Origin: Actinomycetes bacterium
Lineage (GTDB): Bacteria > Actinomycetota > Acidimicrobiia > Acidimicrobiales > Bog-793
Direction of reading: 5' to 3'
DNA length: 32,558 nt
Assembly (NCBI GenBank): GCA_021838945.1
Contig: JAKCCH010000029.1
Coordinates: 1 to 32,558 of the forward strand
Shown: positions 23,276 through 31,141 of the stretch, piece by piece
How the letters are laid out: each line of letters opens with the position of its first letter
How positions within the stretch are numbered: position 1 is the stretch's first letter
Notes under the pieces: generated by a model
Database searches by the model: none
Seen by the model: the letters and a program-made list of their open reading frames with translations, nothing else
What the model was told of the DNA's origin: nothing
Made by a program: the position numbers and the translations under genes

Positions 23276-24850
23276 GTGACGCGGGCAGAGTGGTTGGACG
23301 CCGTGTCGGAGGCCGAACGAGGTACCTACGACGAGAGCCGGCGCGCGTTCGAGTCCGATCTGCCGGGGACGTTCGAAGCCTTCGCCGGCCTCCTCGAAAA
23401 GGCAGAGCTGCGTGGCTCCTACAAGACCGCGAGCGCGGCTCTGTACGGCATGATCCGGCACACCGACGAGACGGGTGGCGACCCGCTCCAGCTGGTCGAG
23501 CGCCTTCGGCAGCTGGCCGAAGAGGAAGGCGACGAGGCGACGGTGGCGCTTGCCCTCGCCTGGCGGGCCTGGGCATGGATCACGAGACACGACGCCGCCC
23601 ACCTCGCGAGTGCCTCGCTCGACCTGGCCCGCGCCACGGTCATGCTCGAGACGACCATCGGCGACGAGGTCGTCCGGGCGAGCGCGCACCTCCGCCTCGC
23701 TTTTTCGCATCTCCACCGGCGACTGTGGGAGCTCGCAGACGAGCAGTTCACCGCCGCCGCCATGATGGTCGACACCGTCGACCCGTTCGGTAAGGATCCG
23801 CTCCTTCACCGCGCTGCCCTCGCCTACAACCGCATCATGGTGCTGCTCCACTGGGCCTCCGGGCTTCGGCTGATCGGGGACGCCGCGGGTGTCGCCGACC
23901 GGCGGGAGCAATTCCGCGTCGAGAGCGCGCAAGCAGCACTCATCGACATGCCCGAGGAGTGGCGCCGCGAGCTCGGCCTCGCGTGGTTGTTCATACGCGC
24001 CATCGCCGGTGACGACGTGGCGGACGATGCCATGAGAGCGCTCGAAGATCCGAACCTGCCGGAGGGTTGGAGCGGGCTTTTGCACTTGGCTGTGGCTCTC
24101 TGCCCCGAGTCGGTCGGCGTGGAGCAGGCGATGTCTGCGTGCGAGTCCGCCGTGGCCGAGCTCGAGGCTGCAGACGAACCGTCCGAGTACGACATAGCGC
24201 TCTATCAGGCAGCCGAGCTCGAGGCTCTCGCGCTGGGGAGGACGACGGCCGGCCAGCGGGCATTGCGGCGTTTCTCCGTGCAGCGCGACAGCGACCGCTC
24301 GGGCGTGCTCCTGTCCATGCGCTTCCTCATCGCCTCCGAGCGGCTGCGCGCCGAACATGACCTGCTCAGCCAGCACGCTTACCTCGATCACCTGACTGGT
24401 ATGGCGAACCGCAGGGCCCTCGACCGCTACCTGGACGACCTGCGCGCGCGGGGCATCGAGGACGCCGCGATGCTCGCCATCGACGTGGATCACTTCAAGG
24501 CAGTGAACGATCGCTTCGGGCATGGGGTGGGCGACGAGGTGCTGCGGCGACTCGGGACGATCTTCGCGGCGAGCGTGCGATCGGAGGACTTCGCCGCTCG
24601 CATCGGCGGCGACGAATTCGTCGTCGTCATGGCCCGCTCGACCTCGACAGCCGCAAAGGAGCGAGCTGAGGCGATCGTCCGTTCGGTGGCCGAGACGCCC
24701 TGGGGCCAGATCGCGCCTGCTCTCGGGGTGTCCGTCAGCATCGGCGTCGCCGCCGACCGGCTCGAGCACGTCGATGCCCTCGCGGCTCGGGCGGATGCGG
24801 CGCTCTACCGCGCCAAGGAGGCGATGGGGACCGTATCGGAAGCCCTCTGA
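23276..24850 (+). CDS. GGDEF-domain diguanylate cyclase with helical sensor region
   Basis: 524 residues. The first about 350 residues are all-helical and TPR-like (repeats such as ATVALALAWRAWAWITRHD and ADEQFTAAAMMVDTVDP), with no TM helix or signal peptide, so it is a soluble sensor. The C-terminal GGDEF domain has HLTGMANRRALDRYL, IDVDHFKAVNDRFGHGVGDEVL, the active-site GGDEF at 444-448, and a canonical inhibitory I-site R435-S-E-D438 five residues before it. The latter indicates product feedback. It makes the second messenger cyclic di-GMP from two GTP. The GTG at 23276 is fixed by AGGGGAAG five bases upstream. Likely monocistronic; no EAL protein nearby. Confidence 0.93.
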   Translation: MTRAEWLDAVSEAERGTYDESRRAFESDLPGTFEAFAGLLEKAELRGSYKTASAALYGMIRHTDETGGDPLQLVERLRQLAEEEGDEATVALALAWRAWAWITRHDAAHLASASLDLARATVMLETTIGDEVVRASAHLRLAFSHLHRRLWELADEQFTAAAMMVDTVDPFGKDPLLHRAALAYNRIMVLLHWASGLRLIGDAAGVADRREQFRVESAQAALIDMPEEWRRELGLAWLFIRAIAGDDVADDAMRALEDPNLPEGWSGLLHLAVALCPESVGVEQAMSACESAVAELEAADEPSEYDIALYQAAELEALALGRTTAGQRALRRFSVQRDSDRSGVLLSMRFLIASERLRAEHDLLSQHAYLDHLTGMANRRALDRYLDDLRARGIEDAAMLAIDVDHFKAVNDRFGHGVGDEVLRRLGTIFAASVRSEDFAARIGGDEFVVVMARSTSTAAKERAEAIVRSVAETPWGQIAPALGVSVSIGVAADRLEHVDALAARADAALYRAKEAMGTVSEAL

Positions 24851-24921
24851 CCCGTCGAGGGACATTTCCCTGCATCTTCGGGAAGAGTGTCACCTCTCGG
24901 GTGGCAAGCTGGGGTTGAACG

Positions 24922-25785
24922 TCACCGTCGCACCGGTCCGTGACCGGCCGCCGTACCCGCACCCCGCCCGGGCCACCACATCGTCACTGTCTCCATCGGT
25001 GCCGGTTCACCCAGTTCCGCCACTGCCTCGCGCAGCTCGTCGTCGCGTTCGGGCGGCAGGCAGAGACGCTGGCGCAACCACTCGATGTCGGTCTCGGGAT
25101 GGGTGTGCCCGGCGGAGGCACTCGAGTCGGGAGTCCAATGTTCCACGGATGGCACCTCGCCGAGCGCCTCGGTGACCACAGCGGCAGCGTCGTCGGCAGT
25201 CGGTCTCGTCGGCCGAGTCAGGCCCCACATGCGCTTCCACAGCGGCGACACCCAAGACTGGGGGTGGGCCGCCGTCAGCTCCATCACGACCCTGACGCTC
25301 GCGTGCATGGTCAGCGCCTGGACGAAGGGGCAGAGGTCCGGAGCGTTGTAGGCTACGTGGGCGCAGACGACGACGTCGGCGACAGGGATCTCGTCTGCAA
25401 CGTCGGGCCAGCGGCCCTGGACCAGCTCCACCTCGACGGTCCCGGCGGCGAGTGCTGCCACGATGTCCAGCATGTCCCTGCCCTGGTCGACGGCGATGAG
25501 GCGCGACGCATGACTTGCGAGTGGCAGGCTCGCCGCCCCACCGCCGCAGCCCACGTCGAGGAGCGTGCCCCCACCGTCCTCGGGCAGGGCCGCCGCGATG
25601 CGTCGATGGGTGGGTGTCAGCTTTGAGGCCACCGCGTGCCGAGCAGCGTCGCCGAACACCGCCGAGGGGAAGCACCACGGTGAAGTGGGCGCGTTCGACA
25701 GGATCTCGTCGGGGATCGCCCACTCGGCGAGTGACTCGGACCAGTAGGTGGCGGCGGACGTGGCGGCGCCGTCACCACCGCTCAT
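24922..25785 (-). CDS. SAM-dependent methyltransferase, class I
   Basis: 287 residues. Rossmann methyltransferase with motif I LLDVGCGGG (75-83), the acidic end of strand 2 at LIAVDQGRDML, motif IV VADVVVCAHVAYNAPD, and a C-terminal cap with MWGLTRPTRP. The ATG at 25785 overlaps the end of the nitroreductase gene by 14 bp, so the two are co-translated. The substrate is unknown; the small-molecule methyltransferase family is diverse. It is the last gene of the minus-strand cluster exporter - nitroreductase - methyltransferase. Confidence 0.88.
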   Translation of the reverse strand: MSGGDGAATSAATYWSESLAEWAIPDEILSNAPTSPWCFPSAVFGDAARHAVASKLTPTHRRIAAALPEDGGGTLLDVGCGGGAASLPLASHASRLIAVDQGRDMLDIVAALAAGTVEVELVQGRWPDVADEIPVADVVVCAHVAYNAPDLCPFVQALTMHASVRVVMELTAAHPQSWVSPLWKRMWGLTRPTRPTADDAAAVVTEALGEVPSVEHWTPDSSASAGHTHPETDIEWLRQRLCLPPERDDELREAVAELGEPAPMETVTMWWPGRGAGTAAGHGPVRR

Positions 25786-26374
25786 GGTGCACCGCCTGCT
25801 CGGGGGTCCTCCGCCCGCGTTTCAGCGAGGGCGAAGGGGCGTCCGGCGCTCGGTGCCCGACGGCGATGGCGCCAATGGGCGTCAGCGCGCCGGGCACACC
25901 GAACGCCTCGCGGAAGGAAGGGATGCGCGCGGGCGGGATACCGAAGAAACACGCCCCCAGACCCTCGTCCACCACTGTCAACAGCACGAGGAGGGACGCG
26001 AAACCCGTGTCGATGTGCCAGTAAGGCACTGGCCACCTGCTCTCGTCCCTGTCCGTCCATCCCTTGTCGGCCTCGGCGTAGCGGTCGAGGTAGGCGTCGC
26101 GGTTCGACAGCGGGACGATGAGGAGAGGAGCCCGGCGCATCCCTTCCAGGAACGGGGTGTCCTGCGGCGAGTCCTCCGGCGTGGTCGCCTCCCAGAAGCG
26201 CTTGTTCGAGTCGAAGGACTCGCACACGAGGAACTCGAACCCCTGCGAGAAGCCGGCACTCGGCGCCCGGAGCGCGTTCGAGAGCAGGCGGTCGCGCACC
26301 GCCTGATCGACCGGGCGGTCCGGGTCGAAGTTCCTGACCATGCGCCGGCGCAACACCACGTCCTGGAATTCCAT
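25772..26374 (-). CDS. Nitroreductase-family FMN oxidoreductase
   Basis: 200 residues with typical nitroreductase sequence. The N-terminal RRRMVRNFDPDRPV gives the Arg cluster for FMN phosphate, LRAPSAGFSQGFEFLVC follows, and the late segment DEGLGACFFGIPP is the flavin/dimer region. Family members reduce nitroaromatics, quinones or flavins using NAD(P)H, and work as homodimers. ATG at 26374 with no clear ribosome site. It follows the EamA gene by 18 nt and overlaps the methyltransferase gene by 14 bp. The physiological substrate is not predictable; some actinobacterial members act on F420 or dehalogenate. Confidence 0.9.
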   Translation of the reverse strand: MEFQDVVLRRRMVRNFDPDRPVDQAVRDRLLSNALRAPSAGFSQGFEFLVCESFDSNKRFWEATTPEDSPQDTPFLEGMRRAPLLIVPLSNRDAYLDRYAEADKGWTDRDESRWPVPYWHIDTGFASLLVLLTVVDEGLGACFFGIPPARIPSFREAFGVPGALTPIGAIAVGHRAPDAPSPSLKRGRRTPEQAVHHERW

Positions 26375-26392
26375 CGTGCCATATTGCCCGGC

Positions 26393-27313
26393 TCACGCCT
26401 CGGGCATCACCGGTTCTCTCTGGTCGAACCACGCGCTCCCTGCGTTTGCGACCACCACCAGGACGAGGGCGCTCACCTCGATCGCCGTCAAGTGCTGCCC
26501 GAGCACGATGAGGCCGGCGAGCGCGGCGAAGGCGGGATCCATGCTGAGCAGGATCCCGAAGGCGCGAGGCGTGACGCGCCGCAGCGCCATCAGCTCGAAC
26601 GAGTACGGGATGACCGACGACAAGAGCGCAACGGCGAGCCCGATCGCGATCACGCCAGGCTGCAGCAGACGGACGCCTGCCTGGTCGATGCCGATCGGCA
26701 GCACGGCGAGCGAGCCGACGATCATCGCGATCGCGAGCCCCGACGTGCCACCGAAGCGCCTCCCCGTCTGCGCGTTCAGCAGGATGTATCCCGCCCAGCA
26801 CGCTCCGGCGAGAAGCGCCAGGACGAGCCCGACGAGGTCCAGGTGGTGCACGGCGCCGAGGAGGCCTCCTCCGGCGAGCAGCACGACGCCGGCGCCCGCG
26901 AGGACCGCCCAGAGGACGTCTGCACGCCGCCGAGATGCAGCGATCGTGACCCCGAGCGGTCCGACGAATTCGACCGTGACGGCGACCCCGAGCGGGACGC
27001 GGGCGAGCGCTTCGTAGAACGACAGGTTCATCGCCCCGAGCACGAGCCCGAAGGCCAGGGCGACCCCGAAGTCGCCCCGCCGACGCACCAGCTCCCGAGG
27101 GTGCCGCAGCTGTGGCAGGTTTGCGAGCGCCAGCGCGACGGCGGCGAGGACGAGCCGCAGTGTGACCGCGCCGGCGGGGCCGACCCGCTGGAACAGGTGA
27201 GTGGCGATTGCGGCGCCGAGCTGCACCGAGATGGCTCCGGCTGCGACCAGCATGGCCGCCGGCGGCCGGCGCGCGGAGAGCCGCGGGCGGGTCGAGGTTC
27301 GGGTGCCGGCCAC
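26393..27313 (-). CDS. EamA/RhtA-like exporter
   Basis: About 306 residues with around ten TM helices in two EamA repeats: LVAAGAISVQLGAAIATHLF as the first helix, FYEALARVPLGVAVTVEF at the end of the first half, and PYSFELMALRRVTPRAFGIL in the second. The pattern 'ALARVPLGVAVTVEFVGPL' and 'LRRVTPRAFGILLSMDPA' is that of the RhtA branch, which exports threonine, homoserine and similar amino acids. The GTG at 27313 gives a basic N-terminus of about 20 residues before TM1; an ATG at 27253 would start within TM1. It diverges from the crotonase gene across 60 nt. Confidence 0.9.
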   Translation of the reverse strand: MAGTRTSTRPRLSARRPPAAMLVAAGAISVQLGAAIATHLFQRVGPAGAVTLRLVLAAVALALANLPQLRHPRELVRRRGDFGVALAFGLVLGAMNLSFYEALARVPLGVAVTVEFVGPLGVTIAASRRRADVLWAVLAGAGVVLLAGGGLLGAVHHLDLVGLVLALLAGACWAGYILLNAQTGRRFGGTSGLAIAMIVGSLAVLPIGIDQAGVRLLQPGVIAIGLAVALLSSVIPYSFELMALRRVTPRAFGILLSMDPAFAALAGLIVLGQHLTAIEVSALVLVVVANAGSAWFDQREPVMPEA

Positions 27314-27373
27314 CGTGGCAACGCTACGGGCGCGGGCGCGGCACCCGTGAGGAGGCGCGGCAATAGTGAGGGC

Positions 27374-28243
27374 ATGACGCGACACACGACGGTCGAGGCG
27401 AGCGACGGCATCATGACGATTACGCTGGACCGGCCGGACCGGCTCAACGCCTTCACGACCCAGATGATGCGGGAGCTGCTCGACGCGTTCGACGAGGCCG
27501 ACGCGAACGACGACGTGCGCGTGGTCGTAGTCACCGGTAGCGGCAAAGCGTTCTGCGCAGGTGCCGATCTCGGATCAGGCGGTTCCACTTTCGACCCGGG
27601 TCGTGAGGACCGGGAGGGCGAGCCTCAACTCGTGAACGGGGTGGCGGTGCGACGCGACGGCGGGGGGCGCGTGGCGCTCAGGATCTTCGCCTTGCACAAG
27701 CCCGTCATCGCAGCCATCAACGGGCCGGCCGTCGGCGTCGGCATCACCATGTGCCTGCCGATGGACGTGCGGGTGGCGTCGCAGGATGCTCGGTTCGGGT
27801 TCGTCTTCAGCCGCCGGGGCATCGTGCCGGAGGCGGCCTCGTCGTGGTTCCTCCCGAGGATCGTTGGGATCAGCCGGGCGATGGAGTGGGTGGCCACCGG
27901 TCGCGTGTTCGACGCCGACGAGGCACTGCACTCCGGCCTCGTCTCGAGGGTCGTCCTGCCCGACGACCTGCTCCCGACGGCCCGCCGGATCGCTGCCGAG
28001 ATTCGGGACAACACGGCACCGGTCTCGGTCGCCCTCGCCCGTCAGATGCTGCTCCACATGGCCGGTGCGCGGCACCCGATGGAGGCGCACCGGCTCGACT
28101 CGTTCGCCATGCACCGGCGGGGAGGGGCAGAGGACGTGCGGGAGGGAGTGGAGGCGTTTCTCGAGAGGAGGCCTCCGCACTTCCCGATGGTGGTCTCGAA
28201 AGACCTCCCGGACCTCGGGCTCGAAGATCCGCCGTTCACCTGA
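27374..28243 (+). CDS. Enoyl-CoA hydratase/isomerase (crotonase) family
   Basis: 289 residues of the crotonase fold. Oxyanion-hole segment F-C-A-G-A-D-L at 60-66 and second oxyanion glycine in NGPAVGVGITM (about 116-126). Of the two catalytic glutamates of true hydratases, the one in VPE153AASSW is present, but the other position (G-G-C-E in classical hydratases) is Thr125. Only one acid is retained, which is more like enoyl-CoA isomerases than hydratases (inference). ATG at 27374; a GGAGG further upstream is too distant to be a normal ribosome site, and GAGGG is very close. It likely acts in acyl-CoA catabolism with the other lipid-type enzymes in the window. Confidence 0.92.
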   Translation: MTRHTTVEASDGIMTITLDRPDRLNAFTTQMMRELLDAFDEADANDDVRVVVVTGSGKAFCAGADLGSGGSTFDPGREDREGEPQLVNGVAVRRDGGGRVALRIFALHKPVIAAINGPAVGVGITMCLPMDVRVASQDARFGFVFSRRGIVPEAASSWFLPRIVGISRAMEWVATGRVFDADEALHSGLVSRVVLPDDLLPTARRIAAEIRDNTAPVSVALARQMLLHMAGARHPMEAHRLDSFAMHRRGGAEDVREGVEAFLERRPPHFPMVVSKDLPDLGLEDPPFT

Positions 28244-28303
28244 GCCGTCCGCTCTCGGCGTACGCGTCCAACCTCGCCGTCTACGCGCGCCGCGCCGGCG
28301 GGG

Positions 28304-29134
28304 TCACTCCCAGGTGCCCGCCCAGTGCCGGTCCCAGAAAGGTGACTGCTGGCTCCCGTCGACGTCGGTGAACCCGTACTCCTTGGCGAGAGCCGGTGTC
28401 GTGAAGACGCCGCCCGACTTCTCGAGCACGTGCTCGTCGGAGGCGAGCGCCGCGATCGCGCGACCGGGGAACTCCGCCGACTCGGTCATGGACGCAAGCT
28501 CGGGCGAGAGGTCCATCCGCTCGAGCCGCATGAACCCCGGCGACACGGCGACACAGGCGACGCCGTAGGAGCGCAGGTCGTCCGCCATCTGCGCGGTGAG
28601 CTTGTTGGTGCCGTTCTTCACGACCTCGTAGAAGGCATGCCCGTGCGGCCGGTCGAGCACCCAGGTGATGTTGACGATCAGGCCGTGCCCCGCTTCGATC
28701 ATCACCGGAGCTGCGAGGCGCGAGGCGAAGGCAGTCGCACGGAGGCCACCGGTGAACATGAGGTCCCAGTGGCGCCACTCGATGTCCCAGAACGGCAGAG
28801 ATGGGTCGGGGGAGATCTCGTAGCCGCTCCATGCGTTGTTCACGAGCAGGTCGAGGCGACCCTGCTCGCTCCGGATGCGCGCGAAGACCGACTCCACTTG
28901 AGCGTCGTCGGTGTGGTCGCAACGGATGGGGATCGCCTGCCCGCCACGGGCTGTCACCTCCTCTGCTGTCTCGTCGATGGTGCCCGGCCTCCCGAGCGTC
29001 GTCGGCTCGCCCCGCACGCTGCGGCCCGTGAGGTAGACGGTCGCGCCTTCCGCTCCGAGCACGAGAGCGATGCCCTTGCCTCCGCCACGGCTTGCTCCGG
29101 TCACGAGCGCCACCTGTCCGGAGAGACGTCCCAT
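28304..29134 (-). CDS. Short-chain dehydrogenase/reductase (atypical active site)
   Basis: 276 residues. Cofactor motif TGASRGGGKGIAL (12-24, T-G-x3-G-x-G), strand ATVYLTGRS suggesting NADP preference through Arg38, D73-H for the adenine ring, and NNAW (99-102) where NNAG is usual. Catalytic Y169-x3-K173 is intact (FYEVVKNG). The expected Ser about 13 residues before the Tyr is missing (the segment reads VNITWVLD), so T157 may substitute or the mechanism is altered. The general arrangement, including the long insert after the first helix, resembles the DHRS1-like SDR group. The ATG at 29134 fits; weak ribosome site. Convergent with the crotonase gene. Confidence 0.88.
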   Translation of the reverse strand: MGRLSGQVALVTGASRGGGKGIALVLGAEGATVYLTGRSVRGEPTTLGRPGTIDETAEEVTARGGQAIPIRCDHTDDAQVESVFARIRSEQGRLDLLVNNAWSGYEISPDPSLPFWDIEWRHWDLMFTGGLRATAFASRLAAPVMIEAGHGLIVNITWVLDRPHGHAFYEVVKNGTNKLTAQMADDLRSYGVACVAVSPGFMRLERMDLSPELASMTESAEFPGRAIAALASDEHVLEKSGGVFTTPALAKEYGFTDVDGSQQSPFWDRHWAGTWE

Positions 29135-29342
29135 GAGGCGCAACCTAATCCTGGGACGACCGTCGACTGCAACGCCCCGAGTCGCCGATGCCGTGCCCAG
29201 GCATGGGCTGCTTGCGAGCCCCACCCGAAAGGCGGGCTGCGATGGCCGTCAGCACCAACCGGCGCCTCGAGGTCGAAGCGGTCGCGGGAGCACTAGGCGC
29301 GACGGGACGGTGAGCGCGGGAGACAGCCTGCAAGTCGGCATC

Positions 29343-29370
29343 TGACGGTGGTCGGCTCGGCCGGCCGTCA
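29343..29370 (-). terminator. Hairpin overlapping the aminotransferase stop
   Basis: TGACGG (29343-29348) pairs with CCGTCA (29365-29370), and inside it CGGC (29353-29356) pairs with GCCG (29360-29363), with loop TCG. It includes the stop codon of the aminotransferase and has no T run. It may act as a GC-type terminator or mRNA 3' stabiliser. Confidence 0.3.
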
Positions 29371-30573
29371 CCACTTCGCCAGCCGGTCCAGTGCCTCGGC
29401 GATGACCGACTCACGCTTGCAGAAGGCGAAGCGCACGAGTCGGTTGCCGCTCGACCGGTGCTGCTCGTCGTAAAAGACCGTCATCGGGATGACCGCTACA
29501 CCGACGGACTGGACGAGGTCGAGGCAGAACTGACGCGCATCTGTCCCCCCGAGAGCGCCGGCGTCGACGGTGGCGAAGTACGTCGCCTGGGGCCGCATCA
29601 CCGGCCAGCCGAGCGACTCGAGCCCGCCACACAGCTGGTCCCGGCGTTCCTGCAGGCGCCCGACCACGCGGTGCAGGCGATCGTCGGGCAGCCGCAGACC
29701 GGCAGCGACGCCGAGTTGGAACGGCGTGCCGTTCGTGAACGTGAGGAACTGCTTCACTGCCGTGACGGAGCTGACGAGGAAGGGTGGCCCGATGACCCAT
29801 CCGATCTTCCAACCGGTGACCGAGAATGTCTTGCCGGCGCTCGAGATCGTGAGCGTCCGTTCGCGCATCTGGTCGAACGTCGCGAGACGCTCGTGCCGAG
29901 GGGCAGCCGGACCGCTGAACACGAGGTGCTCGTAGACCTCGTCGGTCACCGCGAGGAGGTCGTGCTCGATGCAGAGCTCTGCCACGAGCGCGAGCTCGTC
30001 GTGGGAGAACACCCGTCCGGTCGGGTTGTGCGGCGTGTTGAGCAGGATCATCCGGGTCTGCGGCGTGATCGCCCCTCGGAGCTCCTCGGGATCGAAGGCC
30101 CAGCCGTCATCGGCCGGCTCGAGCGGCACGACGCGCCGCCGTGCTCCTGAGAGCTCGATGGTGGCGGCGTAGGAGTCGTAGAAGGGCTCGAAGGTGACGA
30201 CCTCGTCCCCTGCACCGCACAGAGCGAGGACGCTGGCAGCGATCGCCTCGGTGGCTCCCGCAGTGACAAGGATCTCGGAGTTCGGGTCCACATCCTGGCT
30301 GTATGTACGGCGACTGTGATCGGCGATGGCGTCGAGCAGTGCCGGCATGCCGCGGCCGGGCGCGTACTGGTTCGCGCCGTCGGTGATCGCCTGGCGCGCC
30401 ACCTCCAGCACTTCCACGGGGCCGGGCTCGTCGGGGAACCCCTGACCGAGGTTGACTGCGCCCGAGGCTGCCGCGAGGGCAGACATCTCGGCGAACACCG
30501 TCGTGCCGTATGCGCCGAGCCGCCCGGGCCGGGCGAGTCTGGAGCTCTCGGTGTTCACCACAGCATCTTGCAC
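29368..30573 (-). CDS. Class I/II pyridoxal-phosphate aminotransferase
   Basis: 401 residues. PLP Lys248 sits in SSAGKTFSVTGWKIGW; the N-terminal NLGQGFPDEPGP, ANQYAPGRGMPALLDAIADH, TAGATEAI, NTPHNPTGRVF and TDEVYEHLVF are all fold-type I landmarks, with the substrate-carboxylate Arg in NRLVRFAFCK. The sequence style is that of the kynurenine aminotransferase/methionine aminotransferase/DapC-like group (KAT/YbdL), so likely donors are aromatic amino acids, Met or Gln; N-succinyl-diaminopimelate is an alternative. GTG start at 30573; other GTG codons follow within six residues and ribosome sites are poor. It diverges from the universal stress protein gene with 38 nt between. Confidence 0.93.
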   Translation of the reverse strand: MQDAVVNTESSRLARPGRLGAYGTTVFAEMSALAAASGAVNLGQGFPDEPGPVEVLEVARQAITDGANQYAPGRGMPALLDAIADHSRRTYSQDVDPNSEILVTAGATEAIAASVLALCGAGDEVVTFEPFYDSYAATIELSGARRRVVPLEPADDGWAFDPEELRGAITPQTRMILLNTPHNPTGRVFSHDELALVAELCIEHDLLAVTDEVYEHLVFSGPAAPRHERLATFDQMRERTLTISSAGKTFSVTGWKIGWVIGPPFLVSSVTAVKQFLTFTNGTPFQLGVAAGLRLPDDRLHRVVGRLQERRDQLCGGLESLGWPVMRPQATYFATVDAGALGGTDARQFCLDLVQSVGVAVIPMTVFYDEQHRSSGNRLVRFAFCKRESVIAEALDRLAKW

Positions 30574-30611
30574 CTCGCCGCGGCCGGTACCGGCACAGCG
30601 CGGAGGTTCGC

Positions 30612-31064
30612 GTGAAGAATGGTGACATGACCAACGCGAACGGCACGAAGCCGCGCATCGTCGTCGGAGTCGACGGGTCGCCGTCGTCGATGCAGGCCCT
30701 CGACTGGGCGGCTCGCCAGGCTTCCCTGACGGGAGGAGTCGTGGAGGCGACGACGACGTGGCAGTACCCGATGAGCTTCGGCTTCCCGATGCCGGTACCG
30801 GACGACTGGGATCCCGAGGCCGATGCGCTGAAGGTCCTCGAGGGAGCGATCCAGGAAGCTGAGAAGGCCTACCCGGACGTAGAGATCACTCCTCGGGTAC
30901 GAGAGGGCTATGCCGCCCAGGTGCTCGTCGAAGCCTCAGCAGGGGCGGATCTCCTCGTGGTCGGGTGTCGCGGCCACGGTGAGCTGATCGGAATGCTGAT
31001 CGGCTCCGTGAGCGAGCACTGCGTGGCACACGCGCACTGCCCCGTGCTGATCGTGCGGCACTGA
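30612..31064 (+). CDS. Universal stress protein (UspA family, ATP-binding)
   Basis: 150 residues, one Usp domain: KPRIVVGVDGSPSSMQALDWAARQA at the start and the ATP-binding motif G-x2-G-x9-G-S (VVGCRGHGELIGMLIGSVSEHC) near the end, finishing CPVLIVRH. It therefore belongs to the ATP-binding Usp class, commonly induced by stress or hypoxia in actinobacteria. The GTG at 30612 was chosen because GGAGG lies five bases upstream; the ATG at 30627 lacks a ribosome site at proper distance. Confidence 0.93.
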   Translation: MKNGDMTNANGTKPRIVVGVDGSPSSMQALDWAARQASLTGGVVEATTTWQYPMSFGFPMPVPDDWDPEADALKVLEGAIQEAEKAYPDVEITPRVREGYAAQVLVEASAGADLLVVGCRGHGELIGMLIGSVSEHCVAHAHCPVLIVRH

Positions 31065-31104
31065 TCTGACTCCACTCGTGTCCCGAGTTCCGGCTCGGAC
31101 GACC

Positions 31105-31133
31105 GACTGAATCGAACATACGTTCGCTATACT
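31105..31133 (+). promoter_or_regulatory. Promoter of the radical SAM gene
   Basis: TATACT at 31128-31133 is a near-consensus -10, one of the clearest in the window. The -35 region 17 nt upstream (GACTGA, 31105-31110) is weak. Only eight bases separate the -10 from the ATG at 31142 and there is no ribosome site, so transcription should begin at or next to the ATG, giving a leaderless mRNA. Confidence 0.6.
31112..31127 (+). promoter_or_regulatory. LexA (SOS) box
   Basis: TCGAACATACGTTCGC matches the actinobacterial/Gram-positive SOS box TCGAAC-N4-GTTCGA at 11 of 12 fixed positions. It occupies the spacer between the -35 and -10 of the radical SAM gene promoter, where LexA binding would block RNA polymerase. 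This predicts induction by DNA damage. Confidence 0.75.
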
Positions 31134-31141
31134 CCTGCGCC

